DNA of 39,623 nt, from contig CALUMB010000016.1 in NCBI GenBank assembly GCA_944321645.1, positions 1 to 39,623 of the forward strand, given 5' to 3'. Positions 15,521 to 23,474 of the stretch are shown piece after piece. The first letter of the stretch is position 1. Each line of letters opens with the position of its first letter. The notes beneath the pieces are model-generated. The model was not told where the DNA came from and searched no databases. It was given only the letters and a program-made list of their open reading frames with translations. The position numbers were made by a program, and so were the translations under genes. Source of the stretch: an uncultured Prevotella sp. (GTDB taxonomy: Bacteria; Bacteroidota; Bacteroidia; Bacteroidales; Bacteroidaceae).

Positions 15521-15972
15521 TTGTTTATTTTGTCATGTACGAACTCGATGTTTTCCAATAGCATGTCGAACACGCCGGTGAAGTCTTTCGCCCCGCTTAC
15601 GAAGAGTTCCGCCGAGAGCACCACGCGGTCGTTTGTCGGCAATACCTTTATGCCGTAGGTGCCGTTGTTGTCGTTGAGGTTTTCGACCACCTTCTCGCGC
15701 GTCATGTTTTCGTTATACTTGAAGTAGCCGCGCAGCCTGATGTACATTGGGTCGGTCTCGCCTTCGTCTATCTCTATGTAATAGATGTACTTGCCTTTGG
15801 TGAAGGTAAGCCCGTCAGACTGTTTTTCGGGGCTAAGGCCCTTGCCGCGCAGGTAGTCGGCCACTTCCGTGCGCAGCCTTTCCTGCTGCGCGTTGTAGTT
15901 CTCGGCATAGACGCCGGCCACGGCGAATGCCAGCATGGCCGACAATAGTAATTTCCTAATCATGTCGTTCAT
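15517..15972 (-). CDS. Secreted YbjN-like small protein
   Basis: This 151-aa protein has a signal peptide (MIRKLLLSAMLAFAVAGVYA), then one alpha/beta domain that begins with a helix (QQERLRTEVADYLRGKGL) and continues with beta strands (YIYYIEIDEGETDPMYIRL). The layout recalls YbjN or type III chaperone-like domains, and the domain is shared with the N-terminus of the 541-aa protein. Both ends overlap neighbours by ATGA, which couples it tightly to the trypsin-like protease (upstream) and the Sel1 protein (downstream). An alternative start at 15963 drops three residues. The function is unknown; a small periplasmic binding partner of the protease is plausible. Confidence 0.65.
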   Translation of the reverse strand: MNDMIRKLLLSAMLAFAVAGVYAENYNAQQERLRTEVADYLRGKGLSPEKQSDGLTFTKGKYIYYIEIDEGETDPMYIRLRGYFKYNENMTREKVVENLNDNNGTYGIKVLPTNDRVVLSAELFVSGAKDFTGVFDMLLENIEFVHDKINK

Positions 15973-18578
15973 TCTTTTTTGTCGTTTTTGTTAGTCGTTT
16001 TTGTTTTCCCTTTGATGTCGTCGAGCAGTTCGATGAGGTATTTCACCCTCACGCCGTAGTTGAAGCCTTGCGTGTTGCTGATGCCTGAGTTGTTCACGGC
16101 CACAAGCTCGTGGTCCTTATTGAGCACGGGCGAGCCGCTGCTGCCGCCGAGTGTCTGTGCAGTGTAGCCAATGCGGTATTTCTGGCTCGTGTTCGCCAGC
16201 TTGCCGTATTGTGCCTGCGGCTTTATTCCGTCTTGCTGCTTCATATCCTGCAAGTCCATGCCGTAGTTGTAGCCCAGCACTATCACGTCGTAGTCGTCGG
16301 GCGATTTGCCATCTAACAGATCCTTCTCCGGCACTTCGAACACGTATGCCCCATCGGGTATGTCTTGCGCCTTTTTGTTGAGCTGTATTATGGCCACGTC
16401 GTTTTCAGTGACGGTGCCTGGCTCGCCAGACTTGAGTGTAGAGCAGCGTATGAAACCGAAAGGGGTGAGGTCTTGGCCGAGCCAAGCGGCTTTATGGAAC
16501 TCGTCGTTGATTTCTACGCGCGTGCCGGTGAAGGCCACCGACACCACCGTTTGGGCATTTACCTTAAACTTGCTGTCGGCAATTTTTTTGTATATTGACT
16601 CTTGCTCCTTGTAGTGCTGCCATTTCTGGAGGTCTTCGGCACTCTTTGTGAGGGCCAGCCTTGCGTTGTAGGTGTCTTTCATGTCGCTGCAGGAATCCCT
16701 CATGGCTCTGAAGTATTTACGCAGTTCTTCCTCAATTTCCTTTGGCGGTATCGGGGCGGCAATGTGCCGGTTGGTGGCAATGAGTCCGTCTTTAGAAATG
16801 AGGAAACCCGTGCCAGAGGAACAGGTGTAGAGCTTCTTGTCCTCTTCGAAAGTGCCGTAATCTATTGTGCGCTTGTTGGCATCGTAGATGAAGTAGTACG
16901 CCTTTAGGGGTTTACCACTGTATGCTATGCCTTCGACGTTTATGTCCACCGAATATAACGTCTGTGTGTACGTCATCACCACGCCGCTCTCCATTTCAGC
17001 TATCGTTGGCTTTCCCTTCAGCTTGCCGTATAGCCAGTAGCCGCCCAAGGCCAGCAGGAGCAGCAGCGGTATTAGCGCGAGCCACTTCCAGTCCACCCTT
17101 GGCCGCTTTGGCGTGTGCTCGTCGCGCAGGCGTATGGTGTATTCGGTCACGTTGGGGTTGAACTTCATTATGGCGTCTATCAGCCCCCGGCCCTTCACCG
17201 CGAGCTTTATCTGGATTTCGCCTTTTTTGAACACCTTGTAGGGAAACTCCGCCCGTCCGTCTTTGCCGGTGGTTTGGTTGCAGTGGGCGTCGCCCACGGT
17301 GAAGTCTATGCCCACGCCAGGCACGGGCTTGTCGTTTTTGTCCACCACCGATATGCCAACTTTCTGCGGCAGTGTGCGCTCTATGGTGAAACGGTAGGGC
17401 TTTGTGGCCTCTTCGCGCGTCACAATAAATTCCTTTGTGTTGGCATAGTTGGCCGCGTCGGTCACCACGAACTTCTGGCCCTCAACAACTGGCGGCAACT
17501 GTATCACCCCGTTTTCGCCAGAATTATAGTTCGTGTCGGCTCCGCCTATTATAACCTTCACGTTGTAGTCCGTCACGGCGTTGCCCATCTGGTCTTCCAC
17601 GAACACCACCGGCGAGTAGCTGCGCAGCTTCTTTATGATTGCCTCATATACCTCTTTGTTTGGCTCCACGTCAAACTTGCGCTCGAAGCTGCCCTTGATG
17701 TCGGGGAACGATATGCCGAAGCTCTCGCCGTAGGGCAGCGAGCCTATTTCCACGGTGCCGTCGTCGGTGGTGATGTCGTCGCGCGTGTCGCTTTTGGTGT
17801 TCACCGTCACCCTCTCGCCCACTACGGGCGTGTTGTGTTGGTCGAGCACCTTCACCACCACGTGCTGCTTCTTAGGCTGCTTGGGCTTGGGTGGGGTTTC
17901 GGGCTTCTCCTGCTCTTTGTTTTCGCGGAGTGGAGGGTCGGTAGGTGTGGTAGGGGGCGTAGGCGGCAGCTTTGGCTCTTTGCTTTCGCGGAGTGGAGGG
18001 TCGGTAGGTGTGGTAGGGGGCGTAGGCGGCAGCTCTGGCTCTTTGCTTTCGCGGAGTGGAGGGTCTGTAGGTGGGGTAGGAGTCGTAGATGGGGTAGGGG
18101 GGATAGGTGGCGTTGGCGGTTCTGGCTCGTCGATGGTTTTTGCGCTTTTGGCCAATGTGCCGGTTGTCTCTGCGCTTTGGTGGGCATACTTGAATCCCCA
18201 TCCGGTCAGCACAAGCTCGGCCTGTCCGTCTTGCGTGCGGTAGAAGGCGAAGCTTTCGTCGGGTATGTCCGTCACGTCGTCTACAAAGGCGGCCAGCTCA
18301 CCTCCGTTCTTCCGCAGCTCCTTTTGCACGTCGTCTATATCCCTGGCCAATATTGTCGTGAGTGCGCGCTTTTGGGTGGCGGGGGCTTCGGCGAGGCATT
18401 TGTATTCACCTGCCGTGTCGGCATACCAGCTCGTGTATGTGGGCATGGTGCGCATCTCGCCAAACAGCGACGCCTTTTGCCCCAATACAATCCTTAGGTT
18501 CGCATACACGGAGTCGTAGTTGAGCTTTAGCCTGGCGCTCAACTCCTTGTTTGCCACTTTCTTTAGTAGTGTTGCCAT
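15969..18578 (-). CDS. Membrane-anchored trypsin-like serine protease with shared N-terminal domain
   Basis: This 869-aa protein has an N-terminal domain (1-135, with LTGWGFKYAH near its end). A Pro/Thr-rich linker (150-238) is built from 21-residue repeats. Three Ig-like or CarboxypepD_reg-like domains follow (about 240-315, 322-400, 405-487), then one TM (about 499-520, basic residues before it), then a trypsin-fold protease. Catalytic candidates are H605 (ATNRHIAAP), D727 (TENDVAII) and S814 (GGSSGSPV). Basic residues before the TM predict N-in topology with the protease in the periplasm. It overlaps the YbjN-like gene by ATGA. Similarity to the S8 protease N-terminus suggests that both plug into the same machine. 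The substrate is unknown. Confidence 0.85.
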   Translation of the reverse strand: MATLLKKVANKELSARLKLNYDSVYANLRIVLGQKASLFGEMRTMPTYTSWYADTAGEYKCLAEAPATQKRALTTILARDIDDVQKELRKNGGELAAFVDDVTDIPDESFAFYRTQDGQAELVLTGWGFKYAHQSAETTGTLAKSAKTIDEPEPPTPPIPPTPSTTPTPPTDPPLRESKEPELPPTPPTTPTDPPLRESKEPKLPPTPPTTPTDPPLRENKEQEKPETPPKPKQPKKQHVVVKVLDQHNTPVVGERVTVNTKSDTRDDITTDDGTVEIGSLPYGESFGISFPDIKGSFERKFDVEPNKEVYEAIIKKLRSYSPVVFVEDQMGNAVTDYNVKVIIGGADTNYNSGENGVIQLPPVVEGQKFVVTDAANYANTKEFIVTREEATKPYRFTIERTLPQKVGISVVDKNDKPVPGVGIDFTVGDAHCNQTTGKDGRAEFPYKVFKKGEIQIKLAVKGRGLIDAIMKFNPNVTEYTIRLRDEHTPKRPRVDWKWLALIPLLLLLALGGYWLYGKLKGKPTIAEMESGVVMTYTQTLYSVDINVEGIAYSGKPLKAYYFIYDANKRTIDYGTFEEDKKLYTCSSGTGFLISKDGLIATNRHIAAPIPPKEIEEELRKYFRAMRDSCSDMKDTYNARLALTKSAEDLQKWQHYKEQESIYKKIADSKFKVNAQTVVSVAFTGTRVEINDEFHKAAWLGQDLTPFGFIRCSTLKSGEPGTVTENDVAIIQLNKKAQDIPDGAYVFEVPEKDLLDGKSPDDYDVIVLGYNYGMDLQDMKQQDGIKPQAQYGKLANTSQKYRIGYTAQTLGGSSGSPVLNKDHELVAVNNSGISNTQGFNYGVRVKYLIELLDDIKGKTKTTNKNDKKE
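17921..18109 (-). repeat. Three 63-bp tandem repeats encoding a 21-aa Pro-rich unit
   Basis: Units start at 17921, 17984 and 18047, exactly 63 bp apart. The first two are nearly identical and the third has diverged. Translated on the minus strand they give PTDPPLRESKEP(E/K)LPPTPP-type units. The unit is in frame, so slippage would change linker length without breaking the protease gene. Confidence 0.9.
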
Positions 18579-18620
18579 GTAGTGTTGTCTTTAAAGTTGA
18601 AGGCAAATGGGTGTTTCTCG

Positions 18621-19367
18621 TCACTTCGGTGCCGGGCCGTTGTAACCAAAGTCAGGATAGATTTCATTTATTTCCTGGCAAAGCTCTCGTCTTTTGGGGT
18701 TGCTTTTGCCAATATAATCCGTCAGTGTGTTTTTAGCGTAGGGTATTTTGACGATGTACACCAGCTCGTTTTCTTGGCTGAGCTGGTCTACGGTTGCATT
18801 GTCGCCATTCTTGTCCACGAGCCTGAACACCCGCGCCAGTTCCGACATGACGAACTCGTAGTCGTTGATGTTTGAGGCCAGCTCTTCAAATTCGTCCTTG
18901 TGCCGCTCTAAAACAAGGCTGCGAACGCTGTCTATTGAGGCTTTGAACACTTCGTTAGATTTCTTGTCGTAGACAGTGTTGAGGCTTTCGTTCATCTGGC
19001 AGATGGTGAGGTAAGCCTGCGCCAAGGGCGACTTGTTTGTTTCGAGGCTCTTGCGGAGTTTTGGGTCGTTAATCACATCCTCCAATGTCATGCTGCCAAG
19101 CCTTTTTTTGATAGCTTTCGGGCTGTTGGGGTCGAAGCGTGCGTTGCGTTCCTTTGCGGCGGCCAGTGCCTGTTTGGCCTTGGCTTCAAGTTCGCGCCAT
19201 TTCTCCACGCTGTCTTTCTGGTTTTCCGCCAAGGTTTGGAGTGTTTCTGCGGCTTTCTTTATGTCTTTGGGCTTTATTTCCCTTGGCTCGTCGGTTTTTG
19301 GCTTTTGGGCGTTTGCTGCTGCACAGAAGCAGAAGGCAGCGGCAAGGCATATAATTGTTTTTTCCAT
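18621..19367 (-). CDS. Secreted helical protein, unknown function
   Basis: This 248-aa protein has a signal peptide (MEKTIICLAAAFCFCAAANA, then QKPKTDE). The rest is charged and mostly helical, with a coiled-coil-like stretch IKKAAETLQTLAENQKDSVE...KAKQALAAAKERNAR (about 36-75). A small C-terminal part ends PDFGYNGPAPK. No family is recognised. It lies 42 bases upstream of the protease gene and 20 bases after the 169-aa gene, so all are cotranscribed. A periplasmic adaptor of the protease module is a guess from context only. Confidence 0.6.
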   Translation of the reverse strand: MEKTIICLAAAFCFCAAANAQKPKTDEPREIKPKDIKKAAETLQTLAENQKDSVEKWRELEAKAKQALAAAKERNARFDPNSPKAIKKRLGSMTLEDVINDPKLRKSLETNKSPLAQAYLTICQMNESLNTVYDKKSNEVFKASIDSVRSLVLERHKDEFEELASNINDYEFVMSELARVFRLVDKNGDNATVDQLSQENELVYIVKIPYAKNTLTDYIGKSNPKRRELCQEINEIYPDFGYNGPAPK

Positions 19368-19387
19368 TTGTGTAGCGTTTTTTGAGG

Positions 19388-19897
19388 TTATCTTTTCTCT
19401 CTTTTTAGCAAACCGTCAATGTCTTTCCCGTCTAAGTCGATAATCTTTTCATCTTCGTCTTTTGGGGGCGTAGTTTTTTTGGGGTCGCCATTGTCAATAG
19501 GGTCTGCTTTTTGAGGCGGGGTAGCCGTGGTGGGGTTGGTAGGTGCCGTAGGTTTGGTAGGGGCGGTGCCTGCTTTTGCTATTGCTGCGTCTAATCTCTC
19601 TCGCAGTTGCGTGTCGGCTGTGTCGGTTTCGGCCAGCAGGGTTTGCAGCGTTTCGGCATCGCTGCCGGAGTTGATGTAGTGGTCGCAAATCTCCTCCCAC
19701 TGGCGGTTGGCCGTGGCCAGGTCGGCCTTGGCTTTGGCCGTGGCTTGGCGCAGCGAGTCGGCGTCGTGGCTGTGTTTGGCCACGTTGCAGCAGAGTTTTA
19801 TCAATGCATCGTTGGCTTTTGTCTCGTAGTCTGCGGGGTGTGCCATGGCACAAACGCACGTTGCAGCCAGGGCAAGCGTTATTTTTATTGGTTTCAT
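19388..19897 (-). CDS. Secreted small protein with Pro/Thr-rich middle, unknown function
   Basis: This 169-aa protein has a signal peptide (MKPIKITLALAATCVCAMA, then HPADYE) and a helical region of about 80 residues (SLRQATAKAKADLATANRQW). A Pro/Thr linker (GTAPTKPTAPTNPTTATPP) and an acidic-basic tail follow. It has the same export plus helix plus tail plan as the 248-aa protein downstream. Its promoter-side spacer is filled by repeat element A. I recognise no domain. Confidence 0.55.
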   Translation of the reverse strand: MKPIKITLALAATCVCAMAHPADYETKANDALIKLCCNVAKHSHDADSLRQATAKAKADLATANRQWEEICDHYINSGSDAETLQTLLAETDTADTQLRERLDAAIAKAGTAPTKPTAPTNPTTATPPQKADPIDNGDPKKTTPPKDEDEKIIDLDGKDIDGLLKREKR

Positions 19898-19929
19898 TGT
19901 GGTTGCTGTTTTCTGTTAATTGTTTTTTA

Positions 19930-20086
19930 TGAATGTCTGCATTTAGCCAAAACAAATGAAATAAGGAGTATACGTCCTCTAACTTCTTAGCGGAACGCAG
20001 TGGAGCGATGACTACCCTCCCCTTTTCGGGGGAGCAGGAGGGGGCTTCCTTTAACTCCTTTGAATAGGAGCTTTGCGGATATTCAA
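19930..20086 (+). repeat. MITE-like intergenic element, copy A
   Basis: This 157-bp element starts TGAATGTCTGCATTTAGCC and ends CTTTGCGGATATTCAA. The ends form imperfect terminal inverted repeats (TGAATgTCtGCA versus TGAATaTCcGCA). It shares a core of 31 bp (19983-20013) with copy B at 30 of 31 positions. Unlike B and C it carries an extra hairpin, CTCCCCTTTTCGGGGGAG. Its right end overlaps the stop of the 267-aa gene by 4 bases. Confidence 0.75.
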
Positions 20087-20886
20087 TTGTTTGTTACGAA
20101 ATTGTTCAACCTCTCCTTTGCGTCGTCGTTGGTGGAAATCTCGTCGAAGCGCATCTGGTCTTCGAGCAGCGTAGCTAAGTCGCCTGTGGAGGCGTAGTTC
20201 CGCTCCACGCAACGTTCGAGGTTGGAGTAATACTCCCTCTCGGCCCGCCTTAGCGCAGACTCTAATCCGTCCACCTTTGCCTTTATCTCGGCGTTGTGGC
20301 TGAAGTGCGACTTATAGTAAGCCATGGCCTTTATCGCGGCCTTGCGTCCGCTGGCCGAGCCACCGGCAAACGCCCTTAGCGGGCGCGAGTAGGTGGCCTT
20401 GGAGCTGAAGGAGAGCTGTCCGAGCAGCCTGCGGTAGGCCGCGAAGAGGTTTGCCGCCTCGGTCAGGTTGCCGTTGGCCTCGTGCCCCTTGGCCTCTGCG
20501 AGCAGGAAGTCGAGCGCACCTTGGAAGTGATCCACTGTGGACTTCGGGTATTTGCTTTGCTTGAAGAGTTTGTCCGCCCCATCCTTAAGGTAGCTGCACG
20601 ACAGGGCGAAGAGGTACCTCTTTAGTGAAAGCTCTTCGTCGATGGAGAGCAGGCGGCCCTTGCTCGTCACGCGGTCGGAGTGTATGCCGCTCTCAATTTC
20701 GGCGTAGCCCTTTTCCGTCCACTTGCCTTCCTTGCAGAGTTCTGCTATGCGCTGCTTCCACATATTTGCCTGCGCCGACTTGAAGTCGGGCGTTTCCACC
20801 CCGCCCGATTCAGACGTCAGCTGCATCAAGCCGAAAATGCCGCCTATCAACACTGCGGCGATAAGGAATAGTTTGATGATTTTCAT
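20083..20886 (-). CDS. Signal-anchored helical protein, unknown function
   Basis: This 267-aa protein has an N-terminal hydrophobic helix (IIKLFLIAAVLIGGIFGLMQL) that may be a signal anchor. About 230 helical residues follow, with TPR-like spacing (YPKSTVDHFQGALDFLLAEAKGHEANGNLTEAANLFAAYRRLL). The ATG overlaps the stop of the 854-aa gene as ATGA, so translation is coupled and the two products probably interact. No known family is recognised. The C-terminus (DDAKERLNNFVTNN) lies at the edge of repeat element A. Confidence 0.6.
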   Translation of the reverse strand: MKIIKLFLIAAVLIGGIFGLMQLTSESGGVETPDFKSAQANMWKQRIAELCKEGKWTEKGYAEIESGIHSDRVTSKGRLLSIDEELSLKRYLFALSCSYLKDGADKLFKQSKYPKSTVDHFQGALDFLLAEAKGHEANGNLTEAANLFAAYRRLLGQLSFSSKATYSRPLRAFAGGSASGRKAAIKAMAYYKSHFSHNAEIKAKVDGLESALRRAEREYYSNLERCVERNYASTGDLATLLEDQMRFDEISTNDDAKERLNNFVTNN

Positions 20887-23447
20887 TGGTTATTATTGCC
20901 TTTTAAACTTTGTTGTATTTCTTTAAGTTTTTCTTTATTGTAACCAAGTAATGCACTCAAATCTTTGTAAGTTTTTGATCCACTACTCTTTGTGAAATAT
21001 AACTTTATTACGTCTTTACGCAATTTGTCAGTATCGTCAAGGCCTGTTTCTAACAAGGTGTTGTAATTTATAAGGACGGCTTCTTGGTGTTCTTTTGCTC
21101 CTTTTAGCATACTGTTGGTTATTGATTCTTCCCCTCTTGTTAAGTATCCAATGATATTATTATTGATTGTTTCATTTAATTGTTTTTCTTTTTCTTGTTG
21201 TTCTGTTTTTTCATTTATTTTTTCCGTTGCCCCTGCCCCAATGTTGCCACTCTCTTCTTTTGGTGTCAGATTTTTCAGTAAGCCAGCGCACAGTGCCATT
21301 ATTGAATCTTGCGGATATTCATTTGCTGCTTTATTTAGTTTGTCTTTTTCCTGATTATTTGGGTTATCTGGATCCCATCCATTGCAAAAATTCACGATAT
21401 CCAAGCACAATTTCACTTGCTTTTTGTTCAGGCTTATTTGTATTTTGACAGTATCATTATTTACATTATTTGAATTATACTGCATTTTGCCCAAACTTAT
21501 TGGTTCTCTTTCCGGAATATTGATATAAGCTTCGGCCTCGAATTCTATTCTGCTTTCTCCGGCAACTTTGTGCTTTGCTCCCCATGCAAACCCTTCGCCG
21601 CCATAGTATTCTGTCTGGATTTCGCCATCTTTATTTGCAGAATCTCTAACGCAGGCTTTGACTGAAAACAAAGAATCGAAGCCATCCACGCCTACGTTGT
21701 TCCAGTTGTCGTCAACCAAAATGAAATAGTATGTTTTTTCTTCAGTAATGTCTTCTTCGGAATCTTTGTGTACCCACGGCACCAAAACGACAGCCAATAT
21801 CAGGCAGGCCACGACGGCCACTATCCCGGCAAATGCGGCATTGCGCTGGGTGAGCAGTTCCTCCCAGAAGTTTCCCTTGCCTTTGTTCTCGTTTATGTGT
21901 GAGTCGTTGCCGTAAGTAGTCACAAGGGGAAGCGACTTTTTGTTGTTGTCTTGCCGGGTGTCCTTTTTGTCGGTGGGCTTTGCTTCAAGCCGATTGTCCT
22001 TGGCTTTACCGCCGCTTTCGCTTTTGCGCGTGTTTGCCTTTTGGCGTTGTTCCTCGCTTTCTGACGGCCCGTTGTTGCCAGGCTTCGTGAACAAGACTAG
22101 CTTCTTCTCCCCTGATAAAAGCGGTTTAAGCTCGCCTTGGGCTTGCTGGTAATGGTCGGATGTGATTTTGAATGTCCAATCTTCCGGGCGGCCGCGTAGC
22201 GCGGCGTTTAGCTTGTCAGTGACGCCAGAGATGGTTACGGGGCTGCCTTCGCCTTTTGGCTGGAAGGTGAACGTCTTCTCTTTGTCGATGGGGCTGTCGA
22301 AGTAAAGTATGACCGGGAATTTTTTATCTTCTAAGAAAACTGTCACCTCCTCGCCGTCCTCACAGCGTTTTAGCTCTAGTGCCTCGCTGCCCGACGCTAT
22401 TGAAAACTTGTCGCTGTTGCAGCTCAGCGTCACCGTCTCGACGGTTTCCTTGCCCAGAAATTTGTAATCGCTGCGGTTTATGGCGTATTGCCGCTTGTCG
22501 GGGAACGTGACGGTGGGTGCAACCTCGCCCACCTCTTTCTTTTTGCCGTTTATGGAGAAGACGAACTTTATGGTCTTCGACTTTTCGGGGTAGTGGTAGT
22601 CGAGCGTTATGGTCTCGCCCCGCCGCGTGGCAGTTATGGCGTCGCCCGCCTCGCCGCCGAGCACCTGCCTGTAGGTATAGTCGGTGTCGATGGTGTCCTG
22701 CCAAGGTTGCGGCTTAGCCTCGGGGATTCTGTCGTCGAGCTTTTGGTTGGTTAGCTTCCTGCCATTCAACGTCTCCACGGTGTAAAGAATTTCCTCGACG
22801 GGCTTCTCGTCTATCTTGTCCACCTCGGCGGGGATGCCTTGCGCGAAGATTATGTGGTGCAGCCCGCGGTCGTAGTTGCGGCGGCAAGGCGTGTTCAAGT
22901 ATTTGGCGATGTCGCGCTCGGCGGCCTCCACGTAGCCGCATTTCGGGAGCATGGCCCCAAGGTCTACGCTGATGTTCACCTTGCGCTGCTCGCTGTCGTC
23001 CACGAGTTCGTATTGCTCCAGTACGTCGGAATAGAAGTCTTGCATGAGCGCGTCGATTACCTGGACGAGCTTTCCGTTGACGAAGTTGTTTTCGTAGAAC
23101 CTCTCGTTCACTTTGTTGAGCAGTTGGTATAGCGCGTCGGGATTTGCGGGGTCTGCCTTCAGCCTTACCTTCTTGCCCCTCGGCATAGGCACCGTCACCA
23201 CGAGTACGCCGGGGCGGTTCGCGGCGTCGAGTATCGGCGTGACAAGGCTTGCCGCTACTATCTTTTCGGCGAACGATATGGCGTAGACTTTCTGCCAACC
23301 GTTCTGTAGCGCGCGCATCGCGTTCCTAAGGTCGAAGTTGATGTTTTGCCCCTTGTAAGGCTCGCTGCTAATGCCCCTGGTGTCGAAGAAGCGCGAGAAG
23401 CCTGTGAAGTTGCCGGAGATTATGAGCTGTACGTTGTTGTTATCCAT
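20883..23447 (-). CDS. Bitopic 854-aa protein of unknown function in the GTPase module
   Basis: The protein has an N-terminal alpha/beta domain (1-210, opening NVQLIISGNFTGFSRFF), then beta-rich segments (about 250-460) that look like repeated Ig-like domains. A Lys/Glu/Ser-rich linker (460-530), one TM (about 537-559, NAAFAGIVAVVACLILAVVLV) and an acidic extracytoplasmic part (560-854) follow. Charges predict N-in topology. The layout (cytosolic domain, linker, one TM, periplasmic part) is the same as in both proteases but without a protease. The 3' third of the gene is strikingly AT-rich compared with its 5' part. It lies 27 bases downstream of the repeat-GTPase, so a GTPase partner role is likely. 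No family is recognised. Confidence 0.65.
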   Translation of the reverse strand: MDNNNVQLIISGNFTGFSRFFDTRGISSEPYKGQNINFDLRNAMRALQNGWQKVYAISFAEKIVAASLVTPILDAANRPGVLVVTVPMPRGKKVRLKADPANPDALYQLLNKVNERFYENNFVNGKLVQVIDALMQDFYSDVLEQYELVDDSEQRKVNISVDLGAMLPKCGYVEAAERDIAKYLNTPCRRNYDRGLHHIIFAQGIPAEVDKIDEKPVEEILYTVETLNGRKLTNQKLDDRIPEAKPQPWQDTIDTDYTYRQVLGGEAGDAITATRRGETITLDYHYPEKSKTIKFVFSINGKKKEVGEVAPTVTFPDKRQYAINRSDYKFLGKETVETVTLSCNSDKFSIASGSEALELKRCEDGEEVTVFLEDKKFPVILYFDSPIDKEKTFTFQPKGEGSPVTISGVTDKLNAALRGRPEDWTFKITSDHYQQAQGELKPLLSGEKKLVLFTKPGNNGPSESEEQRQKANTRKSESGGKAKDNRLEAKPTDKKDTRQDNNKKSLPLVTTYGNDSHINENKGKGNFWEELLTQRNAAFAGIVAVVACLILAVVLVPWVHKDSEEDITEEKTYYFILVDDNWNNVGVDGFDSLFSVKACVRDSANKDGEIQTEYYGGEGFAWGAKHKVAGESRIEFEAEAYINIPEREPISLGKMQYNSNNVNNDTVKIQISLNKKQVKLCLDIVNFCNGWDPDNPNNQEKDKLNKAANEYPQDSIMALCAGLLKNLTPKEESGNIGAGATEKINEKTEQQEKEKQLNETINNNIIGYLTRGEESITNSMLKGAKEHQEAVLINYNTLLETGLDDTDKLRKDVIKLYFTKSSGSKTYKDLSALLGYNKEKLKEIQQSLKGNNNQ

Positions 23448-23474
23448 CTTTTCTTTGTAAAGTCGTTTTTGCGT

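Noticed and set aside
17921-18109. CRISPR-like array
   Set aside because: The 63-bp units are contiguous, in frame and encode a Pro-rich linker; there are no unique spacers and no cas genes.
17115-18497. A 460-codon plus-strand frame opposite the trypsin-like protease gene
   Set aside because: It is Val/His/Gly/Arg-rich with no domain, and lies antisense to a gene with clear catalytic motifs. It is the complement-frame shadow of a GC-rich coding strand.
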